Source: Amphibalanus amphitrite
Taxonomy: Eukaryota > Arthropoda > Thecostraca > Balanomorpha > Balanidae
DNA length: 64,000 nt
NCBI RefSeq assembly: GCF_019059575.1
Contig: NW_024882800.1
Coordinates: forward strand, 1 to 64,000
Reading direction: 5' to 3'
Below the pieces are notes generated by a model. It made no database searches. It saw only the letters and a program-made list of their open reading frames with translations, and was not told the origin of the DNA. Position numbers and translations under genes: made by a program. Positions 1 to 11,390 of the stretch are shown piece by piece; the stretch's first letter is position 1, and every line of letters begins with the position of its first letter.

Positions 1-239
1 TGCGGCTAGGATGCTCCACAAGGGACTCATTAGTTCCACGCAGAATAGGACCAAAACAGTTCAGTGACCCATATACCAATGGTTCACAGAGACGGGCCGC
101 ACTGTGGCTGCGTGATCCAAACGATGCACAATGGTGGAACTCACAAGGCAATGAATCTTTGACTGGCCTTTTACAGCGACAATTGCATTATTTTTATGCG
201 CTTTATAATCGAAAACGGGACGGCGTGACGACAGATAAA
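1..239. other. Flank left of the first transposon
   Basis: I see no gene, RNA or repeat structure here. The stretch ends in GATAAA, where the first family B element begins. Confidence 0.4.
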
Positions 240-1272
240 CCCTCGCCGGCCGAGGGGGGGGGGGCGGGTGCCGCCCCCCCCCCATAGGATTTTTTCGCGA
301 TAGCTCCGAACACGCTGGCGATAGAGAGCTGAAACTTGGCATACCTGACCTTTGATTCAAGCCGGATCTTTGACACCAACCGCATTTTTGGGTCAGGTCA
401 GGTCACTGACCTATGACGTCATAAGTGGACCTCTGCACGGTCTTCAGATGTCGCAACTTCGCAACGCCCTCACTGCCAGAGGAGATGTCACAGGGAAATG
501 AAACTTGCAGGATCTAGTATCCATTATGAGTCTCACTACTTGTATATCTCGGATTTTTCTTAAAGGTCATATGAGGTCAGGTCATTTTCGTGACCTCACC
601 ATTATAAGTCAATGGGGATAAATGAAAACTGCTATTCTGGCGCCGGGAACGATCTCCAACTATCTCAAGCACACAGAATCGTGATTTGATGCACTCCTTG
701 CAAGGTTAGATGCGTCACTTTTGCAATGTTGACCTTGCGTGACGTCATTTATGACGTCATCAAGGTCATATTAGTTTTTCGTCAATAACTCTTGATCAAA
801 TTGAGCTAGCGAGTCGGGAAAGCCACCAATGGACTCAGGAAGACCTGCCAAATCGAATGATATGCGACATGACCTCTTTCGACCAGCTTCGTGACCTGGG
901 GGTGCTGACCTGACCTTGACCTGAGGTCAACAACCCAAGTTGACCTGACCCGGACAAAAAGTATATCATTCGACGCGCCTGAGCGAGACGAACACGATGC
1001 TGCCAAAATCGCGGCTCTGCGACCGTTTTTTGCGAAGTTATTCACCAAAAACTGAACCGTACCTTGGGGCACTTGACCTGACCTCAGAGGTCAACGGTTG
1101 ACCTAGGACCTTAAAATTGGGTACCAATCTCTGCGTCTCGTAACGGCGCACACGCTCGTTTTTTTCCGCGACGCGCTAGCTCCACCAGGAACGAAACGGC
1201 GAGGGGGGGTCGTACCCGCCCCCCCCCCCCTCGGCCGGCGCGTATGTAGAAAACCAATAGGTCCGGCGAGGG
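240..1272 (+). mobile_element. Family B element, copy 1 (non-autonomous, piggyBac-like, TTAA-type)
   Basis: The element starts CCCTCGCCGG and ends CCGGCGAGGG. TAAA lies on the left (236-239) and TTAA on the right (1273-1276), so the 4-bp duplication is imperfect. At the left end the 10-bp tip runs straight into CCGAGGGGG. At the right end the same inner repeat lies behind a spacer of about 25 bp. Tips plus inner repeats with unequal spacing are characteristic of piggyBac. No transposase is encoded. The interior is full of GGTCA/TGACC words, and copies recur at 10455-11370 and 23377-24033. Assignment to piggyBac is inferred from TTAA, CCC/GGG ends and layout, not from protein. Confidence 0.7.
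400..421. promoter_or_regulatory. Perfect IR-1 nuclear-receptor-like site plus CRE, in B copy 1
   Basis: AGGTCA (400-405), one spacer base and TGACCT (407-412) form a perfect inverted repeat with one-base spacing. This is the classic palindromic form of an ecdysone-receptor (EcR/USP) response element. TGACGTCA, a perfect CREB/ATF site, follows at 414-421. The motifs are seen directly; receptor binding is inference. Confidence 0.45.
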
Positions 1273-1276
1273 TTAA

Positions 1277-2195
1277 CCCGCGAGTTGCTGGGGGGGGGGC
1301 GTTAAACGCCCCCACTTTTTTCGCCGGGCCATAGCATAAAAACGGCGCGCCGCAGGCGCGCCAAATTTTGGGTACCTGTAGGGAATTGATTTAAGTTTAT
1401 TGTGACAAAGTTTTAAAAAAGATCAGTCATAAATTTTTTGAGATATCGAGGTTTTAGTGACGTCATGATTTCTGAGTTTTCGACCAAAAACGGCGTATGT
1501 TCAAAAAATCATATAAAATCACAGAATAGACATACAGACATGCCGTAAACGCCATTAGACTGCCAATACCATGATCAATCAAATGGCTATCTTCGATTAT
1601 TGATTATCGTTCCGCATTTTCCAAAATCTTGAACTGAATCTTGGCAATTTCTCGTGACCGCTTCACGACCATGATACATGCATTTCTTAAATTGAACTTT
1701 TTGAGCCAAACACGTACACATATGATAAAATGAATGTCACCATCGTGTTCTACGCCCCAAATTACCCATAAAACATGTGTCACAGGCTGCGAATATCAGT
1801 CTTTATTTTCGGGGATATGCGCCTGCCCGGTTGACCTGACCTTGACCCTGACCTATGATTGACTGACCCCTACATGGAGCTGACACTCTTGTAGGCTTTA
1901 TATGATGGATTGTGCACCGTTTTGACAGAGTTTATGACGAGAGGCGCCCATTGCGAAGTCCTGAAGTCCATGCTACTGAAAGCCCGATTTCAGGTGTTTG
2001 ACCTGACCTTGACCCGACCTGTGACCTCAAAATTCAACTTTAAAGTACTCATCTGAAGCGTCTCGTCGCGCTCTTTCGTTTGCCGCCTCGTGCGTTTCGC
2101 TGCGCCTATTGGTTCTCGAGTTATCGGCTGGGGGCGTTTAACGCCCCCCCCCCCCAGCAAACGGTGGGTGGCGAAATACCCCAGCAACTGCCGGG
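1277..2195 (+). mobile_element. Family A element, copy 1 (non-autonomous, piggyBac-like)
   Basis: This 919-bp element is flanked by TTAA on both sides (1273-1276, 2196-2199). It starts CCCGCGAGTTGCTGG and ends CCAGCAACTGCCGGG. An inner repeat with poly-G and GCGTTAAACGCCCC is adjacent to the left tip but displaced by about 25 bp at the right tip, as in family B. It has no coding capacity; the short ORFs in it are incidental. It abuts family B copy 1, and the same TTAA serves both. A close copy lies at 13457-14378. Confidence 0.8.
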
Positions 2196-2199
2196 TTAA

Positions 2200-2929
2200 G
2201 ACCAGAGTGTGGATGCAACATTATGGTTCCTGATTTGCACTGGAAAAGACTTCAGTACCATATGTTTATGACCCACTTCCTGCTGAAAGATCGGGAACAC
2301 CACGGCCGTCTCTGATCGTTCGGTTTCACAATGCTGAACACTCATGAACTCATCCCGGGGTGGGAGATAGGACAGCGTCGCTAGTAAACGACATTTGAAT
2401 ACATTCACAGACGGTTATGAAATTGGTCGTTTTTCCTGTAGCGCTCAATTTCATACTCGTGTCGTCTAGTTGTTCTATCTATTGTGACAACAGGGAAATC
2501 ATATGATGGATGATAACTCCACTTCGTGGAAGAAAAGCTCATAGTAGCGATGCTTAACGATAGCACAGGTTGCAGACCTGTAAGACCATGAAGATGGGAT
2601 CAATCACTTTCATCGACAAATGACAGATCCGATGTTATTGATCCAAAACGATTAATCAATTTCAAACGGACACATCGGTTTTCTCTTGTGTCGTAACTGT
2701 CTTCGCAGTCAGAATAGTCGCTTAGGTACCTATTTAGTATGCCGATTTACGTTCCAGGCTGCTCATGCTTTATAGGCAATATAACGGTTATCCGCACCGT
2801 TCAGTATTAAATAATAAATTTGTTTTCAAAGTCATCCAAATGAACCTTTGGATCACATTGGCTGTTGCTACATTTTTGTTGTATGAACTCTTGTTTTAAA
2901 AGCATATCAATCACCGTCTCACAGTCTTG
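2200..2929. other. Unique intergenic sequence
   Basis: No gene, RNA or ordered repeat is visible. It leads into the hexanucleotide tract. Confidence 0.35.
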
Positions 2930-3255
2930 TTCCGTTTCTGTCTCTACTCTAGCCCTGCTCCGCCCAGTCTCCGTCTCCATATCCGTCTCCGTCTCCGTCT
3001 CCTTCCTCGCCTCAGCTCCCGTCTCCGTCACCGTCTCAGTCTCCGTATCCGTCACCGTCACCGTCTCAGTCTCCATATCCGTCTTCGTCTCACTCTCAGT
3101 CTCCGTCTCCGTCTCCGTCTCCGTCTCCGTCATCGTCATCGTCATCGTCTCAGTCTCCGTCTCCATCTCCACCCCGTCTCCGTCTCCGTCGCCGTCACCG
3201 TCACCATCTCCGTGCCCGTCTCCGTCGCCGTCATCGTCATCGTCACCTTTACCAT
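2930..3255. repeat. Degenerate hexanucleotide microsatellite (TCCGTC)n
   Basis: About 320 bp of imperfect TCCGTC/TCTCCG units with GTCATC interruptions. Long frames are open on both strands only because a 6-bp unit has no stop in those frames. Their Ser/Val, Arg/Leu or Glu/Thr dipeptide runs are artefacts. Confidence 0.9.
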
Positions 3256-3379
3256 CTCAGCATTACCTCACTGGTCTGGACAGTTGCCTGCGCCTGGCGC
3301 GGCGCCGGTTAGAAAGTAGTCGCGTGGTCGGGACGGCTCGTCCCATGCACCGGTCATCTCGGAGCAAACATTGCCTCAT

Positions 3380-3670
3380 CAGTCAGGTGCGGGGACGGGA
3401 GAGCGATCAGCGAGGCTTTCAGACCACAGATATGGGGGCGGGATTATTCCTTAGGGCACCCTCCCAAGGTATGGGGACGGGAAATAGTTCAGCGGGACCA
3501 AGTTACCCTACCAGTGTCAGGTGTGGGGGCGGGATCGTCCAGAGGACTTACTACGGGCTCCTCATATGGGGAACGGGGTCGCTTAGTGGGGCCACGCTGT
3601 CCTAGTCTCAGGTGTGGGGGACGGGGCCTCGTTCAGTGAACTACCCTCCCCAGATGTGGGGGCGGGCTAT
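3380..3670. repeat. GC-box minisatellite, about 44-bp period
   Basis: A GGGGGCGGG-like core recurs at about 3386, 3430, 3469, 3519, 3563, 3611 and 3653, a spacing of 39-50 bp. Sequence between the cores is only loosely conserved. The core resembles an Sp1-type GC box. Confidence 0.65.
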
Positions 3671-4509
3671 TGTTCAGTCGACACAGAAACCACAGACAAA
3701 TAGGATGTACCATAAACCCAACAAAATGGCATAGGTCAAAGGCTGACGACCAATAATCGCTCTGCAATGTCAGACAGTGCGACACTGCGACCCGGGACGG
3801 CGCCATATGCACAGCAGTGACCTTCACACGACTGTGACGTCACAAGGTGACCTTTCCCTACCCGCCGCTCCGTTACGTAGGTATGAAGAGCGTCATGTAG
3901 GTACTCAGGATGGGAGTGCATAATTCGCAGACTGCGGGGCGGGTTATGTAATTGTGGCAGGAGGTTAGCCGCAAGTTCGCATACCAAATGCAAAAATCAT
4001 GATCGAACGCTCAATCTAAGTGGCCGTTGTGTGCAATACATCACATTTTCGCAACAATGCGCGCTTTTATAGGATATTATCATTGCCCAAGATATGCTCT
4101 ATCCTGAGACGGCGATTCCATAAGAAGCGAACTTATCGCAGAGTGAAACAGGAATTCAACATTGATGACATGAATGTCGGCTATTGAAATCGGGATATCT
4201 CTCGTCACGCCCCTGCCATGATGGTGCAATGTCAGGGTACCGCCGACCCTCGTCGTCCTATACAGCTGTCAGCAACCCTCACTGCAATCAGCACCCCTGC
4301 ACGCTGCAGGCTAAGGATAGCACAATGAACGCCCTAGAGAACCAGGCCGCCGAGCTAATGATGGCAGAACGACTCTCCTTTACAAATCGTCGTCACGGCA
4401 TGCGTCACTGCACGTGTGACGCTTTGTTACATAGAATTGTGACGTGCATACCACGATATCCCGCGTCTATGCGCTTCGGTCCTTGCGGCCCAAGTCTTCG
4501 TTGCACTCA
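3671..4509. other. Intergenic, no gene seen
   Basis: Unique-looking sequence. No exon with matched splice sites and coding character was found. Confidence 0.3.
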
Positions 4510-4710
4510 GGTTGCGTTTGGGTGCGTTACGGCTGCGTTACGCTGCGTAACTCCGCGTTATGCGCCGACCTAGAGAGGAGGTCGGCATGCGGGAGGCGGC
4601 GTCACGGTCCGAGCCGTGGCGTGACGGGCCCGTTACACGAGACGCCCACTCCGTCTCCGGTGACGGCCGTGACGGCTGTGACGTGCGTGACGGTGCCTCC
4701 GTGTGCTACT
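4510..4710. repeat. Short degenerate repeats of GCGTTACG and GTGACGGC
   Basis: About 4510-4562 holds about 10-bp units built on TGCGTTACG. About 4610-4705 holds GTGACGG/CGTGACGG words. Both are degenerate and short. Confidence 0.5.
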
Positions 4711-4794
4711 CGCTGGGCTCGCGACGATCGGTCATCGGGCGGGCAGACCGGCTCGACTTGGTCCGACGGCGACCGGACGGCGTCCCAGATGAGA

Positions 4795-4960
4795 AAACAG
4801 GTAATGCACGGACCATGGACTACGGACGGAGTCAAGGAACCATGGACTACGGACCAAAGACCACGACCTACAGACCTACAGCGTACAGATCACGGACTAC
4901 CATAGGTTTTGGGGGCTTTGGACCACGGACCAAGAACCACGGACCATGAGAGCTACACGT
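4795..4960. repeat. Degenerate repeats of GGACCATGGACTACGGACC
   Basis: The words GGACCATGGACTACGGA, GACCACGACCTACAG and GGACCACGGACCA recur. This is a decayed short-period minisatellite. Confidence 0.55.
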
Positions 4961-5013
4961 TGGCACTGGCATGAAATGGCCCGCATGATGCTTTCTTGTC
5001 ATGCTGGTCTCAC

Positions 5014-5101
5014 TGTGATTGATGCCGTAGTCAACGGCCCAGTCACAGCCTCGCTGATAAATCAGCGCACCCAGGAAGCCCGCCAACCACGTGCCGGCGT
5101 T
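5014..5101 (-). CDS. Candidate internal exon, product unknown
   Basis: On the minus strand CTACATTAG precedes an 88-nt open stretch that ends CACA|GTGAGAC, a good donor. It gives 29 codons plus one base, starting NAGTWLAGFLGALIYQRGCD. The peptide has a hydrophobic Trp/Leu/Gly-rich half, as in a membrane segment. I considered a fragment of an acyltransferase-3 (nose-resistant-to-fluoxetine-like) protein but cannot establish it. The acceptor has a weak pyrimidine tract and no partner exon was found, so this may be a chance frame. Confidence 0.22.
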
Positions 5102-5114
5102 CTAATGTAGCACG

Positions 5115-7735
5115 CACGTCAGCGTGGTGACGGCTGTCAAACGTCATCGCGTTGATAAGTGGGCGGTGTGCGTGCTCACTCACTCACGGTATGCTCACTC
5201 ATCCCAGCACAGCTCGGTGAAGCAGTGCAGCTAGGTCACACGGGAGTTGAAATTGACAAGCTATTTAATTATTTACATAGGTAAAGGTGAAAATAGGCCA
5301 GCTACGAGTAATGCTGAATGGTAGTCTTGCTGACATCTGCCTCCATTGCAATACATGCTGAGATGTCACCTTGCCAATTGCAAAAGCACTAAATGACCGA
5401 AAAAGTCAAGTTTAAGTAGCTCTTCGAAAATGTTGCCACGGATCAAAGTATTTTGTACGTTCATCCAGTTATGTAACATAATGATCCAGTGGCATTGTGT
5501 CAGATTGCGACTGGTTAGGATTAGCTGTTCGTTTACTGGGTAAAGTACGGATTGGCCAAGACGCTATGGACGTGAGGCCTGCATGTAAATTTGTATTTAA
5601 GAAGCGAATGTCTTAAATAATATTTGTTTTTGCTGCGGGTGTAAGGCATACGGCACAAACGCACAAGACATAGCTATGATATTCACGAGATTCGGGGAGC
5701 CGTTTATACCTACCTATATCCTTTCAATACCTCGTCTCGAACAGTGACTGATTGTAGATTCAATTGAGGAGTTGCTTATCCTGTCACATCCGTAGCCGAA
5801 TATCTTTGACCTGTCGGAGGTGGTCCTTGATAGCGGCTCAGGGCCAACATCCGTGGAGCAGCAGACAAGGATGTGTGTTTCAAGCTCTACTATCGACGCT
5901 CGAATTCAGTTTTCTTTAGACTCTCAGACTCTCGACTCCTGACTCTTGATTCTTGGCTCATGATTATTGACTCTACTCGGCTGGCGCTACGGCCACTCAG
6001 CTGGCCCCAGCTTCTGTCCAAGCAGCGAACCGTTATCGGCGCGTGTGCTCGTGCCCGGCCGGCGCTCTGGCCTCTGTGGGCCGTCGTGCGGGTCTAACGG
6101 ACTTGGGTCAACCAGCTGCCGCCGCCGCCGGAGCCGGAGAGATGCTATTGTTGGGCTGATGGTGTCGGGGATGGCCCTCTCGCCAGTCCAGAGCCAGGAT
6201 ATGGGTTAGTCGGGTCAGAGCTCGGCGTCGAAATGAGGCTCAGGAATAGAGCCGCACGCCTGTCACAGCAGCTGTTAGTGACTGGGTCAGTAGAAGGACA
6301 TAAGATAAGGATAAGAATGAGCACCACTTTGGTAGTCTGTAGTCTGAGATTGAAATCAATAACCGAGAATCAATCTTCCAAGACTGCTCCCGTAGCGCTC
6401 CCGGCCAATCATCCTCACTCGCTGACTTGCAGCCACCTGCATCTGTCCGCCCGTGCTACCACGTGCAGAAGCGCCGCGTCACGTGGCAGTGTTTTCACAC
6501 ACCACTCTCCCACTTCTCTGCTACACGGTCCACTGCCCGCACTACGTGTAACCGTGTGTACTTACGATGGCATCTGGACCGGTCTAGCTGAGGTGGCACC
6601 CACAGCTGCGCTCTTTACACACACGCCTGCTATCCTCGTCGCCTTTCAGCTCGCGGTGCTGTTTTTGTGGGCTCTGAAGATGAGTCTCGTATAACGGGAT
6701 ATCTTCCGAGTATCATTTCCGTTATTTAGCTGGACCTTTTATGCTGCCCATTCTTGTGAGACCTTGACTGATATTCGTCCGAACGGTTGGCGGTCGTTTG
6801 GTAGCTAGCGTTTTATCGACACCGGCACAGAAGCGGAAACAAGTAGGCCAGCCTGGAGCTCGGCGATACGCCAAGAGGCTCCCACAGATGGAGCCCAAGG
6901 TATTCCGGTTTTTACATCGATCACTCGGCGCTTTTGCTGCCGCTGCATTATGGCTTCTGCCACCGGCTGCATGCAGCGTGGGGCTCTGTTATTTATCCGA
7001 CAAAGTTGCACGTGCAAGGTTATGGAACAGGTCTTGCAGAAGCCGGCGCTCACTGTTCTCATGCTCGTGAGGAGCTCAGGAGCCCTCTGCTCCGCTCTAC
7101 CAGTGAGGCACAGTAGAACCGTGCGCCGATCGGCCTGCCTGCGGCCACCGGAGGGTGTAAGGCAGGCCTGGCGTCACAGTCGGTCCAGCCTGGTCCAGCC
7201 GCCCCCGGCGCCGGCGCCGCCGTTGTGTGCTAACAGAATGACCATGAGATCGACTTAGGTTGACCCACTCGTCGCCATCGCCTCCCGGTCACCTGTCCGG
7301 CCGTCTCGGTCAGTAGACGGTGCGCCACTATGTTCTGGCGGCGATCGGAGGTGTCCAAGATATTCGAGGAGCTTGGTAGGTTAGTGCAGCGAAAATTCGC
7401 AAACTCTAGTCCTCATACAAGCTTCCAAAATGATTTTTAGGGGAGCCACTTTCAGGCTGCATAGCTTGTTACAAAACGCTGGTTGGACATTTAATTAATC
7501 TATTTTTATATACACAAGAAAATTGTGAATACCTACATAGGTTGTGCTAATTCATTGCTCAATTTTATTGAAAAGACAAGTTCATTTACCATTAATTACG
7601 ACAACCAATTACCGACAAATTGTTTCTGACCAGGTATGGACATTCACCAGTCGAGTGACTTTTATCGTGAGAACAATAGGACCGCGGAAATGACCTCATC
7701 GGAGAGGGAGGTGTGCTTTGTCAGAGCCGAAACTC
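5115..7735. other. Intergenic, partly GC-rich, no gene seen
   Basis: ACTCT/GACTC words cluster at about 5915-5975. About 5990-6210 and 7090-7290 are GC-rich and hold open frames on both strands that I attribute to base composition. No supported exon. Confidence 0.3.
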
Positions 7736-7739
7736 CGCC

Positions 7740-8230
7740 GTCAGCGCGGTCCTAGAACCGGACTGGCGCCGTGAGCTGTCACCCTTTGGCCTTCTGCAGC
7801 GTCCGGCGGAGGGAGGGAGAGGAGGGAGGGGAAGGGGACCGCCGCTGAGCCGACTGAGGCGGCTGAACGGCTGAGCTCCTGGCGAGGCCGCCTGAGCGGG
7901 TCCCGAGGACCGGCCGGCCGCTCACACACCCGTCTTGTTCCGCTCACACACGATCCTGGCCGCGCCGAGTCACTCGCGGTGAGCGGCGATCTACCGGGCG
8001 GGGGAATGACGGGAGGGGAGAGGACGCTGCCGGGAGCCGAGTGTGGCGGGGAACCGTCCCGGAGAGGGAGAGGGAGGGTCGGAGGGAGTCTCAGCCAGTC
8101 GGCTCGGCCACCGAACCGGTGACCTCTGGAAGAGAGTGAAAGGGCAGGCCGGCGGCGGCGGCGACGACGCGGCCCGTCCCGTGTTTTTATCCGGCTGATT
8201 CCCTCCGCTGAGCGATTGTTCGACTGGACC
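7740..8230. other. GC-rich, CpG-rich island (possible promoter or 5' leader)
   Basis: About 490 bp of strongly GC-rich sequence with many CpGs, GGGAGGG purine runs and a GGCGGCGGCGGCGACGACG stretch. It resembles a CpG-island promoter, but I find no TATA box, start codon with coding character, or donor site to fix a direction. Confidence 0.3.
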
Positions 8231-10148
8231 TGAACGGATGGCCGACTGACCCCATCCGGTCGAACCTATGAATAGATCAGAGAGAATAACAGAAACTGGG
8301 TCTCAGAAAAGCGGGTTGCATTGTGAGAAAGTGTTGAAAAAAAATTGAATGGTTGGCGAGCGATAAAGAGGAACGATGCATCACAATGTGACAATGGTAT
8401 ATAGTTGGAAGTATTTGCAAAATAGGAAAGCCATAGACCTATGTTTGCCTCGGTATATAATATACGGGGTCTAATAGCAAGCCGCTTAGTAAGCCTGGAA
8501 CTTTGAAGAGAATCCTTTTTCAAAACAAAAAGTTTCGCGAGTGAGATGCAAGCACTGATGAATGATGATGCCAGCAAATTCCAAATATTTTTTATCGGTA
8601 TTTTATGCTTCGGGTCGAATTATTTCAATCATGGAAAATATGCGGCATTTGTGTGGTACTTTTATGTAGTAACTTGATCGCACTCTGCGCCCCACAAACT
8701 GATAAATGCGCAGTGCACACTGCATGAAAGCATACACTGCATCACCATTCACCACTCTCCAGTCACGAACAAACAAGTTTGAGATAACTATGGCCTCACA
8801 GCGACGCCGAGTTGCGACTGTTATGGGGACTGTGATATAGATACCAGGTGAGCGGCACCGTTTGAGGAAACATTCACACCTTCAATTATCCGAACGGTGT
8901 GCCACGGTTGGTGGGGCCGGTTCATCGTCCGGAACGAAATGGTTCGTATAACACACGCATGTGTAGCTAGATAATAGCCGTAGAAGCAGTTGAGCTCGTC
9001 TCGAGCATCATTAGCGCCGGAGCTCTTAGCGGTGGTGTGAGACTACCGTAAAACATTAGTCATTGGACATTGTATACCCAACGCACACTTATAACGGCAT
9101 GTGTTTATTTAGGATATGTATTTAGGATATCAATGTAACAATTGCAAGCATATCAGTCATAGTTTCGTAACTAACTAGGAAAATGGATGCGATTCTCCCA
9201 CAAAACAAACAATCAACGTGAATTTTGATACGGTAAAATAGCATTAGATGATGAAACTAACCGACATCTTTCTCGTGCTCTGAGTGGCCCATTTGTCGTG
9301 CTGACAAACCCTCCTATTTGTAAAACAAACAGCGATCCGGACATTCGCATCGCTGCCTACCACGCTCCATAGCAACTTCAGGGCAATTAGATGACATCAT
9401 CCAAACAACTGGCGTTCGGTCAGTTTCACTCGAATTCGTTACATGGATGTGTACGAGGGTTGAGAGCGTTGCAGCGACCTACATGGAGAGGGAGGGGTGC
9501 AAATCTTATCAGGTGACCCCCAGACACACACAGATTACATTATATAATGAGGGTGGGACCCAGTACAGCACGGCGATTATCCAATCAGTGTGTGTATCTA
9601 TGTGCACTCTACCCGCATTCATCCGCTTTCAGATTCTGCTTAATTTTACGCCGCATCTCAATGATGGGAATCCGTGGACCGTGACATGTCATGACCTGGG
9701 CAGCGCCCATCCTGACGATGCTAATCCACCCTTGTTCTACACGGAATGTTTCTGCAATCTGCTCCAAATAAAAAACAACTTATGTAACTAGATTAACAGT
9801 AAGCCACTCATCTTTGGCAGGGAAGTGACACTTTGCATTCAAGCTTTTCATATGCAGAGTTTTAACTATCTCGTTTTTCCTGAGTGGTTTCCTGAGTGGA
9901 TTGTCGCCGCCCTCCCTTTCTGGCGGCGACAATCGCTGCTGCGCCCTGGGGGCTTCAAGGGCGCCTCCTGGGGCGCGGGATGGGCGTCTGCCCGTCTCCC
10001 GGGCGCGATGACCCGCGCACTTTCACGAAGAGTCGTCTGATGGTCCGTGTCGCAACCGGGCCGTTTACTGGACTGTGGCGACCGGCACCGGCCGGGACGA
10101 CCCGAGCGAGTGGGACGGGCCACACGACCGGGCTGAGGGCTGACAGAG
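8231..10148. other. Intergenic, no gene seen
   Basis: AT-richer unique sequence. About 9920-10140 becomes GC-rich just before the large palindrome. No exon is supported. Confidence 0.3.
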
Positions 10149-10609
10149 CACATTGCCCCAACAGACGGTAAATAACTTTTGAAAATACCAATTTCCAATT
10201 TTAGTGTTTTCTGGACCAAAATTTTGCGAGGAATCCGATGGTGTGGTCCCCGAAATCTGAAAAATTTCCATTTTGGAGATAGCACCTATTTTTTGAAAAA
10301 TAAATATTCGTCAGGCTTAATAGTCAAATAAATTGGAAATATAATGAGTTAATTTTTGTAACAACACTAGAATGTGTCGAACATGAATTAGAGATATATT
10401 TTAGCTGAGATGATACTATATCTGCGCATACATGTACATGAACTAGTACATTAACCCTCGTCGGCCGAGAAGGGGTGGGGCGGGTGCCGCCTAATAGGGC
10501 TTTTCGCGATAGCTTAAAACTCGCTTAGGGTAGACAGCTGAAGCTTGGCAAACCTATTTTTTTTTTCAAGCTGGATCTTTTGACCTCAACTGCGTTTTCA
10601 GGTCAGGTC

Positions 10610-10631
10610 AGGTCACTGACCTATGACGTCA
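10610..10631. promoter_or_regulatory. IR-1 plus CRE in B copy 2, left arm
   Basis: AGGTCA (10610-10615), one base, TGACCT (10617-10622), then TGACGTCA (10624-10631). It is identical in layout to the site at 400-421. Binding is inferred. Confidence 0.45.
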
Positions 10632-11193
10632 TAAATGAGCCTCTGCACGGTCCTCAGAAGTTGCAACTTTGCACCGCCCTCAGTGCCAGAGGAACTTTCA
10701 CAGGAGGATGAAACTTGCAGGACCTAGTATCTTTTAGAGGTCTCACAACTTGTACATCTTAGATTTTTCCCAAATATCACATGAGGTCAGTTCGGTCACG
10801 TGACCTCACCATAATAAGTCAATGGGGGAAATATGAAAACTGTTATTTTGGCGCCGGAAATGATCTAAAACTGTCCCAAGCACATGAAATCGTGGTTTCA
10901 TGTACTCTTTGTAAGGTTCGATCATGAAACCACGATTTCATGTGCTTGGGATAGTTTTAGATCATTACCGGCGCCAAAATAACAGTTTTCGTATTTCCCC
11001 CATTGACTTATAATGGTGAGGTCACGTGACCAACCTGACCTCATGTGACATTTAGGTTAAATCCGAGATATACAAGTTGTGAGACCTCTGAAGGATACTA
11101 CGTCCTGTAAGTTTCATCTTCCTGTGAAAGTTCCTCTGGCACTGAGGGCGTTGCAAAGTTGCAACATCTGAGGACCTCGCAGAGGCTCATTTA

Positions 11194-11215
11194 TGACGTC
11201 ATAGGTCAGTGACCT
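11194..11215. promoter_or_regulatory. CRE plus IR-1 in B copy 2, right arm
   Basis: Mirror image of the left-arm site: TGACGTCA (11194-11201), then AGGTCA-G-TGACCT at 11203-11215. It is part of the inverted duplication. Confidence 0.45.
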
Positions 11216-11390
11216 GACCTGACCTGAAAACGCAGTTGAGATCAAAAGATCCAGCTTGAATAAAAGATTAGGTATGCCAAGTTTCAGCTGTCTACCCTAA
11301 GCGAATTTTAAGCTATCGCGAAAAGCCCTATTAGGCGGCACCCGCCCCACCCCTTCTCGGCCGACGAGGGTTAATGTACTAGTTCATGTA

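Larger units (their letters stand above)
10455..11370. mobile_element. Family B element, copy 2: fold-back form with two left ends
   Basis: TTAA lies on both sides (10451-10454, 11371-11374). Both tips are the left tip of family B (CCCTCGTCGG...CCGACGAGGG). Each half corresponds to about the first 470 bp of copy 1, joined head to head near 10912. The right half of the family, including the displaced inner repeat, is missing. It encodes no protein. Confidence 0.8.

Noticed and set aside
2807-3605. Long open frames on both strands rich in Glu-Thr, Ser-Val or Arg-Leu
   Set aside because: They are translations of the TCCGTC hexanucleotide tract and the adjacent minisatellite; no start context, splice site or homology.
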